From Hungatella sp. UBA3402 (lineage in GTDB: Bacteria > Bacillota > Clostridia > Lachnospirales > Lachnospiraceae), in NCBI GenBank assembly GCA_002358555.1, contig DEPC01000120.1, forward strand, positions 1 through 10,415: DNA of 10,415 bases. The letters run 5' to 3'. This document shows, piece by piece, positions 5,227-10,415 of this stretch; the first letter of the stretch is position 1; each line of letters opens with the position of its first letter. The notes beneath the pieces are model-generated. The model worked only from the letters and a program-made list of their open reading frames with translations, did not search any database and had not been told where the DNA came from. The position numbers and the translations under genes were made by a program.

Positions 5227-7911
5227 TTATCGTTCTTTCATCAAATATTCAGTATCTTCATCAATCATTTCGAGCATCTTATCTGCAACAATCGGGTCAA
5301 ATTGACTTCCTTTCCCTTTTTCAATCTCTGCCCGAACTACATTCTGAGGAAGCACATCTCTGTAGCTGCGCTTTGAGGTCATAGCATCATAGGCATCCGC
5401 TACCCCAATAATCCGAGCCATCTCTGGTATCTTATCTCCTTTTAGCTTATCTGGATATCCACTTCCATCATATCGCTCGTGATGCCATCTCGCTCCCATC
5501 ACAAGCTCTGGCAATTCTGAAATATTTTCCAAAATTTCTGCTCCAATGATGGAATGAGTTTTTATCAGCTCATATTCTTCGTCTGTGAGCTTACTTGTCT
5601 TATTGATAATACCATCGGGGATGCCAATCTTTCCAATATCATGAAGCAACCCCAAATAATAGATATTTTCCTGCTCTTTTGGAGATTTTCCCAGCTTTTT
5701 GGCAATTTCCACTGCATATTCTGCAACCCTTGAGGAATGTCCTTTTGTATACTTATCTTTGGCATCAATTGTTCCTGCTAAAGTTTTCATAATCTGGTTG
5801 GATAGACGTTCTACCTTTTGACGTCTTTCCTCTGCTGTCCTAGTTTGTTTTTTTACTTCTCGCTGCAAATCTTTCTGTAATCGGCTCAATTCCAGAATAC
5901 GGTTTACACGAGAAATAGCAATATCTGCAATAAATGGTTTGGTAATAAAATCAAGAGCTCCTTCTCGGAAGCCTTTTACCTCAGTCTCTCTGTCATTGTC
6001 TGCAGTTAAAAAGATTACGGGAATATCTCTGTACTGCTCCTTTGCCCGAAGAGCCTCAATGACCTGAAAACCGTCCATTCCTGGCATATGAAGGTCCAAA
6101 AGAATCAAATTTGGAATGACTTTTTCCACAAATTCAAGAGCCTCACCACCTGATTTGACACACTCTATATGGAACTGGGATTCCAGCATCTTTTCTGCAA
6201 TCCTTAAATTCATCATATCATCATCTACCACAAGAATACAAGCTTTGTCTTCTTGTATGCTCAAAGTTTCTTCTTTTTCTTCCCGCACTTCACCTAATAC
6301 CTGATGAATCTGTTCCAGCAAATGATGGTATCTCGTTATCATAGCATCATGCCCTCTGTAGATATCATCAATTCGGCCTTCCTTGGCAGCAAATTCTAAC
6401 TCTTTTGCCTGATTAGAAAGCTCCACTGCGCCAATAGAAAGCGAAGTACTCTTGAGGGCATGGACTAAAATCCGATAATTCTCCCAATCCTGATTATCAA
6501 AGCTCTTTTGGATATCCTCATAAGAGCTGTTATCCAGATAACACTGAATCATCTCATGGTAAAAATCCTCATTATCTGCAAAGTATGACATACCCACAGA
6601 AGTGTCTAAAAAGGAAACTTTCTGTAAAAATGCAGATTTCTCCTGCTGTGTAGAAACCTCCTCTTGCTCCTTTTCTTCGGTATGTCTTGATTCTTCTTTC
6701 TCTTGGATAAGCTCTTTTGGCAGATATCTCTTAATCACCGCCTCTAGTTGTTTGGGACTCACAGGTTTTGAGAGATATTCGTCAAATCCTTCCTCCAAAT
6801 ACATCTCCTTGGCTCCTGGAGCCATATTAGCTGTAAGAGCTACTACTGGAATTCCTGGGCAAAGATTTCCTGACCGTATTCTTTTTAATGCCTCTATTCC
6901 ATCCATCACTGGCATCATATGGTCCATAAAAGCTAAATGGTAATGCTCTTCTTGCAGCTTCTTAAGAGCTTCTTCTCCATTGAAAGCAGTATCTATTTTT
7001 ATTTTGCTGTCTTTTAAAACTCCACGGAACAGATTTTGATTCATGGTGCTGTCATCCACCACAAGAATCTTTGCATTGGGCGCCAAAAGCTTCTGGTTTG
7101 TCTGCATTTGCTGCAGCACATGGTGAGCTTCTCTACTTTTTCGCTTTCCTACAGGAGCAGGATCTATAATTTTCTGGACAATACAAAAGGAAAATGTGCT
7201 TCCCTTCCCATATTCACTTTCGATTTGGAGTTTACTTCCCATTAAATCTAGCAAACTCTCTATAATAAAAATACCTAGTTGCAATTCCCTACTTTCTTGA
7301 ACATCTTTCTTTTTATCCACAGTCTGGCCACTAGAGATTCTATCAATGGTCTCTTTCTTCATACCGATGCCACTGTCTCTCACTCTCACTGTCAGGATTC
7401 CATATTCTCCTTGGCCCCCACTACCTAGAGTTTGCCACCTAACAGAAAGCTCCACAAAACCTTCCGATGTATACTTAATAGCATTAGACAATAGGTTGTT
7501 AAAAATTTGTGTCAATCTTATGGCATCGCCACACAATCCTCTAGGTAATTTCTCGTCAATATCAAGTCGCAGCTCTAAGTGCTTTTCATCGGTGCTGTAT
7601 TCTGCGTAGGCAATCACATCCTGGAGCAAAGACAACATCGAAAAGGACGCTTCTTCCAGCTTTAAGGTTCCTTTTTGAATATTGCTAAGGTCCACAATGT
7701 CATTCATCATTAGAAGCATCGTCCTCGCTGCTGCCTGTATATTCATGGCATAAGTCGCAGTATGGCTTTCCCCTGTTTCTCGCATGATCATCTCCGTATT
7801 TCCTAAGACCACACTTATTGGAGTTCGTACTTTATTGGAAAGAGATGACAGAACCTCCACTTTTGCTGGATTAACTGCCACCCCAAAATCAATATCGCCT
7901 GCAAGAGCCAT
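5227..7911 (-). CDS. Soluble hybrid signalling protein: degenerate HisKA-HATPase, REC, HPt, REC, HD-GYP
   Basis: 894 residues with no transmembrane segment. The degenerate HisKA covers about 15-85: SHEIRTP has become SNKVRTP, so Asn26 replaces the phosphoacceptor His. The HATPase covers about 130-245, with N-box NNLLSNAIKYT and G1 DSGIGM kept but G2 reduced to ELQLGI at 209-214. REC1 is at about 281-397 (Asp330, Thr360, Lys382). HPt is at about 430-540 (His484 in HALKSTSLSIGA). REC2 is at about 557-675 (Asp606, Thr636, Lys658), followed by a coiled-coil stretch at about 676-705. HD-GYP is at about 704-894, with HDIGK at 757-761, HHERYDGSGYP at 810-820 and DAYDAMTSKRSYR at 839-851. HD-GYP domains usually hydrolyse c-di-GMP; the metal motifs look complete. 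GGAGG at 7918-7922 lies 6 bases before the ATG, so the sensorless start appears real. I infer a phosphorelay-controlled phosphodiesterase fed by another kinase. Confidence 0.9.
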   Translation of the reverse strand: MALAGDIDFGVAVNPAKVEVLSSLSNKVRTPISVVLGNTEMIMRETGESHTATYAMNIQAAARTMLLMMNDIVDLSNIQKGTLKLEEASFSMLSLLQDVIAYAEYSTDEKHLELRLDIDEKLPRGLCGDAIRLTQIFNNLLSNAIKYTSEGFVELSVRWQTLGSGGQGEYGILTVRVRDSGIGMKKETIDRISSGQTVDKKKDVQESRELQLGIFIIESLLDLMGSKLQIESEYGKGSTFSFCIVQKIIDPAPVGKRKSREAHHVLQQMQTNQKLLAPNAKILVVDDSTMNQNLFRGVLKDSKIKIDTAFNGEEALKKLQEEHYHLAFMDHMMPVMDGIEALKRIRSGNLCPGIPVVALTANMAPGAKEMYLEEGFDEYLSKPVSPKQLEAVIKRYLPKELIQEKEESRHTEEKEQEEVSTQQEKSAFLQKVSFLDTSVGMSYFADNEDFYHEMIQCYLDNSSYEDIQKSFDNQDWENYRILVHALKSTSLSIGAVELSNQAKELEFAAKEGRIDDIYRGHDAMITRYHHLLEQIHQVLGEVREEKEETLSIQEDKACILVVDDDMMNLRIAEKMLESQFHIECVKSGGEALEFVEKVIPNLILLDLHMPGMDGFQVIEALRAKEQYRDIPVIFLTADNDRETEVKGFREGALDFITKPFIADIAISRVNRILELSRLQKDLQREVKKQTRTAEERRQKVERLSNQIMKTLAGTIDAKDKYTKGHSSRVAEYAVEIAKKLGKSPKEQENIYYLGLLHDIGKIGIPDGIINKTSKLTDEEYELIKTHSIIGAEILENISELPELVMGARWHHERYDGSGYPDKLKGDKIPEMARIIGVADAYDAMTSKRSYRDVLPQNVVRAEIEKGKGSQFDPIVADKMLEMIDEDTEYLMKER

Positions 7912-7956
7912 ATAAATCCTCCATTCCCTCTTCTATCAGCCTGCTCCCCCATAATT

Positions 7957-8040
7957 TTACTGATAGTCTTTCATGATGTTAATTTCATACACCTGCTGTC
8001 TTAGGACATATTTGGAAATGTCTTCCCATCATGTCCTCCT
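7957..8040 (-). pseudogene. Possible remnant of a small gene or leader peptides upstream of the HD-GYP gene
   Basis: A strong AGGAGG (8035-8040) precedes two ATGs (8030-8032 and 8027-8029) that open only a 14-15 residue frame ending at 7985. Two five-residue frames then follow in a chain of ATGA overlaps (7971-7988 and 7957-7974). One base out of phase with the ATG, a frame reading WEDISKYVLRQQVYE and on to a stop at 7957 has natural-looking amino acid content. A one-base deletion beside the ATG would join it to the start, giving about 24 residues. It may be a frameshifted gene remnant, or a leader affecting expression of the 894-residue protein. I do not recognise it. Confidence 0.25.
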
Positions 8041-8065
8041 CAAATCGCATCATACCACGGTTTTT

Positions 8066-8077
8066 CCTGATATCAGG
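8066..8077. promoter_or_regulatory. Perfect 12-bp palindrome in the HD-GYP gene leader, possible operator
   Basis: CCTGATATCAGG is fully self-complementary. On the minus strand it lies between a -10-like TACAAT (8091-8096) and an extended -10-like TGGTATGAT (8049-8057). Neither has a good -35 element. A dimeric regulator site is plausible, but the regulator is unknown. Confidence 0.35.
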
Positions 8078-8204
8078 TTATGACTTCTATATTGTACCAA
8101 AACAAGAGGAAAAATGGAACTATAATCTTGATAGTTTTAAATCATTGTTTCAATTTTTGGAAAAGATAGTGCTCAAAATCATATTCTATAGGGCATTTTG
8201 CCAA

Positions 8205-8260
8205 AAATAGCTATGTGATAGGGATAAAAAGTTCCGTTACGTAAGCGTTCAAATAGCTAT
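8205..8260 (-). terminator. Weak candidate terminator after the adenylyltransferase gene
   Basis: AAATAGCTAT occurs at 8205-8214 and again at 8251-8260. The ATAGCTAT core is self-complementary, so the copies can pair as an 8-bp stem. On the minus strand the distal copy runs directly into TTTTT. The loop is long (about 38 bases) and contains TTACGTAA (8237-8244). The stem is AT-rich and the loop large, so this is only a candidate. The rest of 7912-8275 holds the leader elements listed separately and no other gene that I can see. Confidence 0.3.
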
Positions 8261-8275
8261 CTGTAGTAAGATATC

Positions 8276-9151
8276 TTATCTGTAGATTTCTTTTGCATCT
8301 TTGGGCAATCTATTTACATGCTTTAGAAATCCTAGCGCTGCTTTTTTCTCCTCCACATTATAGAAATATCCTAATTGTTCTGCTACATCATTAGCAGCAG
8401 AATCAAACAAATCACACATTACAAAAATTCCTCTCCATGCATCCTCTGCATTTGCGCAAAAATAGGTATCCAAATAGAGCTGATACTCCCTCTCATCAAG
8501 CCATTTATTCAAATATTTTGCGGATTTTCCGACACTCACACAAAAATTTGTCTTTATACCCACTTTCCAGGAAAGCATTTTTTCTAACTCCTTGCGCACA
8601 ACAAAATTTGCCATATCTTGCACATATGGTAGCTCTTCTCTCCACAAACCCTTTGCCAAATTGTTGGTGCACCACCAAAATTCATTGGTACATGAGTTAA
8701 ATTGTATCTGAGATGGTTTCTTTACATGGTAGTCCTTATCTGTGGCTTCTGGTATCTCTGGTAAAATAGATTGCTTGTCCAGCAAAACTGTACAAAGTTT
8801 ATCATCACCAATATGTTTTTTGGCATGTTCAACGGATTCTACATGTAAATCAATTCTATTTCCATCATCAAACTGCATTAACCACCCATAAAAATTTTCT
8901 TTGTCATTGGGAAACTCAGGGTTTTCATCTGGTTTTTGCATATACAGAATGGTTCCAAATTTGCAAATCCAATTCCCATCTTCAATAAAGCTTTTTGTCT
9001 CAGTTACCACAAATACAATATCATAATCCTGAAAAATATCTTTTGGTGCATTGGTATTTGTCCTTGAACCATTCAAATATACTGCTAAAATTCGACTATC
9101 TGCATTTGCTATCTCCATAAATAGCTGATACATAGTTCTTTCGTTGCGCAT
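8276..9151 (-). CDS. Aminoglycoside 6-adenylyltransferase, ANT(6)/AadE family
   Basis: A 291-residue cytosolic nucleotidyltransferase with the ANT(6) pattern over its whole length. NGSR is at 27-30, QDYDIVFVV at 41-49 carries metal-binding Asp42 and Asp44, and LMQFDDGNRIDL at 91-102 carries the third acidic residue, Asp101. Family-specific blocks are DKDYHVKKPS near 138-147, NEFWWCTNNLAKGLWREELPY near 156-176, GIKTNFCVSVGK near 198-209 and LPKDAKEIY at the end. Known members transfer AMP from ATP to the 6-hydroxyl of streptomycin. The closest visible match is to the family, not to a particular allele, so activity on streptomycin is inferred and no allele name is given. AAGGAGA at 9161-9167 lies 9 bases before the ATG, and the stop of the upstream GNAT gene is inside this site. 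The two genes are therefore co-transcribed with a 14-base gap. Confidence 0.9.
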   Translation of the reverse strand: MRNERTMYQLFMEIANADSRILAVYLNGSRTNTNAPKDIFQDYDIVFVVTETKSFIEDGNWICKFGTILYMQKPDENPEFPNDKENFYGWLMQFDDGNRIDLHVESVEHAKKHIGDDKLCTVLLDKQSILPEIPEATDKDYHVKKPSQIQFNSCTNEFWWCTNNLAKGLWREELPYVQDMANFVVRKELEKMLSWKVGIKTNFCVSVGKSAKYLNKWLDEREYQLYLDTYFCANAEDAWRGIFVMCDLFDSAANDVAEQLGYFYNVEEKKAALGFLKHVNRLPKDAKEIYR

Positions 9152-9165
9152 AACATTGCCTCTCC

Positions 9166-9702
9166 TTAAATGGTGCTGTCAACTCCATTATTTCTTATCT
9201 CATAAGAATACAGATTTGGATAATACCCATCTTTATATACCTTGCTTTTGTGAATACTCTCCTGCTTAAAACCACATTTTTCAAATAATCTTCGAGATGC
9301 AATATTGTATTCTAAGATATTAGAATAAATATGGGTTAAGTGGAGTTCACAAAAAGCATAAGAAACCATAGCATTTACGGCATCCCATCCATAACCTTTG
9401 TTGCGGACAGATTTCATAATTTTTATATAAATCTCTGCTGTTTTATCTTTTAAATCCACATTGGAAAGTATAATGATTCCCAGGCCAATTTCCGGCTTTT
9501 CCCTATCTGCTATAATCCTGCGTACATTGGTAGAAGAGTCTGGAAGAGAACGAAACCAATTCATTTGATGTTCATAGGATGTGGGAGAGGAATAGCCTCC
9601 TGTCAACTTTGCTACCTCTAGGTCTTTGATTAGATTTAATAGCATCTCATTGTCTTGTCCTTCAATCCCCCGAAGAATCACCTTATTTCCCATAATATCC
9701 AT
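9166..9702 (-). CDS. GNAT-family N-acetyltransferase (RimJ/RimL-like)
   Basis: A 178-residue acyltransferase. Acetyl-CoA-binding motif A is visible as RNKGYGWDAVNAM at 100-112, with the Q/R-x-x-G-x-G core, preceded by the strand AEIYIKI at 89-95. Motif B is NIASRRLFEKCGF at 133-145. The N-terminal VILRGIEGQDNEMLLN is typical of RimJ/RimL-type enzymes, which acetylate protein N-termini, polyamines, sugars or antibiotics; the substrate cannot be told here. AGGGAGGA at 9707-9714 lies 4 bases before ATG 9702. A second in-frame ATG at 9693 would be 13 bases away and is less likely. The gene heads a two-gene operon with the ANT(6)-like gene, so a role in antibiotic modification is possible. It is not the Sat4 streptothricin acetyltransferase that accompanies aadE in classical cassettes. 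No convincing promoter was found upstream. Confidence 0.85.
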   Translation of the reverse strand: MDIMGNKVILRGIEGQDNEMLLNLIKDLEVAKLTGGYSSPTSYEHQMNWFRSLPDSSTNVRRIIADREKPEIGLGIIILSNVDLKDKTAEIYIKIMKSVRNKGYGWDAVNAMVSYAFCELHLTHIYSNILEYNIASRRLFEKCGFKQESIHKSKVYKDGYYPNLYSYEIRNNGVDSTI

Positions 9703-9823
9703 ATGGTCCTCCCTGGTTTCTGAATCCTATATAAAATGCTTCTTCATAAATTACTTTTAGCTTCTATTGTCTATAATTTTTCTGATTTGTTTAAATAGTT
9801 TAAATAATTCCGATATCTTTAAG

Positions 9824-10044
9824 AATGATTTGAGGAACAAAAATGAACCATTATATGCTATACTGTTTAGAGATACCATGATTGCTTATATTATATCGAA
9901 ATATAAAAACAAATCAACTATATCTTTAGACCATTAGAACCAAGACTAGATTCTGGCTTAGAGATTGTCTGGAAAAAATATCAGGTATTTACCCCTATTG
10001 CAGAAAAAATGCTTGAGAAATTAAAGGAAAGGTTTCATGGATAA
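9824..10044 (+). pseudogene. Decayed LysR-type transcription regulator (substrate-binding domain fragments)
   Basis: Two frames abut. The first (9824-9937) reads NEPLYAILFRD and KSTISLDH, resembling the early substrate-binding domain of LysR proteins (LYAILPRD-HPLA-KSISLEDL), and stops at TAG 9935-9937. The second, one frame over, reads PRLDSGLEIVWKKYQVF and a final lysine-rich helix to TAA 10042-10044. It matches the usual LysR C-terminus (P-x-L-x-x-G-L-x-x-V-W-K-K-Y-Q). The roughly 100 residues that normally separate these parts are missing and there is no HTH domain. This is a deleted, frameshifted remnant. The C-terminal match is the stronger; the N-terminal part is tentative. Confidence 0.5.
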
Positions 10045-10251
10045 AATTTTCTATCTGGACAACCGTTTTAATATATTTTTGTCATAGAAATTTGCCTTAA
10101 CCGATAACCCTGCATTTATAGTTCTTTTTCTTATAGGTGGCTGTAACCCATAAGTGTGAACTTAAGCAAGCAATCCTGGTAAAATTGCTGTATGGAACTC
10201 ATCATTCTGGTTTTTCTGGTATTGTTTTTTGACTTCATCCATCTACGGCTT
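10045..10251. other. Intergenic stretch with short frames only
   Basis: No gene is convincing here. All three minus-strand frames carry short runs between stops, for example a 26-residue frame starting MDEVKKQYQKNQ near 10240 and another reading VTATYKKKNYKCRVIG near 10110. This suggests decayed coding DNA. AGCAAT and ATTGCT near 10169-10189 form a weak 6-bp hairpin of uncertain meaning. Confidence 0.4.
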
Positions 10252-10415
10252 TTATCTCCGCTGATGAAACAAGTCCATCCACATCTGCTGTCCTATATCT
10301 TTTCGGAAATATGAATATTCCCACTGCCAAGTACATCCTGGCTTTCCCCGGTACGTTAATGCCTTAACCACCCCCTTCTTATACAATAGTCTCTCGGATT
10401 CTCCAGCCCTTATTT
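10252..10415 (-). CDS. Unrecognised partial reading frame at the right edge
   Basis: On the minus strand a frame is open from the window edge to TAA at 10252-10254, giving about 53 residues. It includes KGVVKALTYRGKPGCTWQWE and FRKDIGQQMWMDLF. The aromatic, basic composition looks protein-like, but I do not recognise a family. After the stop the same frame continues with a second stop and then MDEVKKQYQKNQ, so it may be the broken end of a longer gene. Its start, if any, lies beyond the window. Confidence 0.3.
   Translation of the reverse strand, partial: IRAGESERLLYKKGVVKALTYRGKPGCTWQWEYSYFRKDIGQQMWMDLFHQRR

Noticed and set aside
5227..7911. HD-GYP gene as a frameshifted or decaying pseudogene
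   Set aside because: The 894-residue frame is uninterrupted, and four of its downstream domains keep every key residue; only the kinase motifs are altered.
8375..8700. Plus-strand frames inside the adenylyltransferase gene
   Set aside because: They overlap a gene with clear ANT(6) motifs on the other strand and show no recognisable motif.
8276..9702. Classical aadE-sat4-aphA-3 resistance cassette
   Set aside because: The acetyltransferase does not look like Sat4, gene order differs, and no aphA-3 or insertion-sequence genes are present.

Overview
The window looks like chromosomal DNA from a low-GC Gram-positive gut-type Clostridia, most likely Lachnospiraceae. The reasons are AT-rich spacers, strong AGGAGG-type ribosome binding sites, a short cobalamin-dependent methionine synthase with a separate activation-domain gene, and a hybrid signalling protein of the kind common in that family. 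The assignment is an inference from gene style; no rRNA or tRNA gene is present.

Layout, left to right. (1) 1-1340, minus strand: a two-gene operon. The upstream gene encodes a stand-alone MetH reactivation-domain protein. It overlaps by ATGA the start of metH, which runs off the left edge. A good extended -10 promoter lies at 1377-1405. (2) 1425-1469: a hairpin terminator for the next gene. (3) 1507-2655, minus: a secreted lipoprotein made of two tandem copies of a clostridial, FMN-bind-like domain. (4) 2656-2888: a divergent regulatory region with several GATAC motifs at 10-11 bp spacing. (5) 2889-5029, plus: an OmpR-type response regulator and its membrane histidine kinase, overlapping by ATGA. 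(6) 5071-5171: a two-stage imperfect palindrome between convergent genes. (7) 5227-7911, minus: an 894-residue soluble protein with the order HisKA-HATPase-REC-HPt-REC-HD-GYP. Its kinase part has lost the phosphoacceptor His and the G2 box. (8) 7912-8275: a leader region with a palindrome and what looks like the remains of a small gene. (9) 8276-9702, minus: a two-gene operon of a GNAT acetyltransferase and an ANT(6)-type aminoglycoside adenylyltransferase. (10) 9824-10044, plus: a decayed LysR-type regulator. The last 370 bases hold a partial, unrecognised minus-strand reading frame.

How the genes work together. The first operon encodes methionine synthesis and repair of the oxidised cobalamin enzyme. 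The middle section is a signalling island: the two-component pair probably controls itself and the divergent lipoprotein through the GATAC cluster. The large HD-GYP protein looks like a phosphorelay hub with c-di-nucleotide phosphodiesterase output and no working kinase of its own, so it would need an outside phosphodonor. The right end is accessory DNA: a resistance-type gene pair beside decayed genes.

The strongest candidate for something unusual is the pseudokinase-REC-HPt-REC-HD-GYP protein. Second is the lipoprotein/two-component module with its shared operator.
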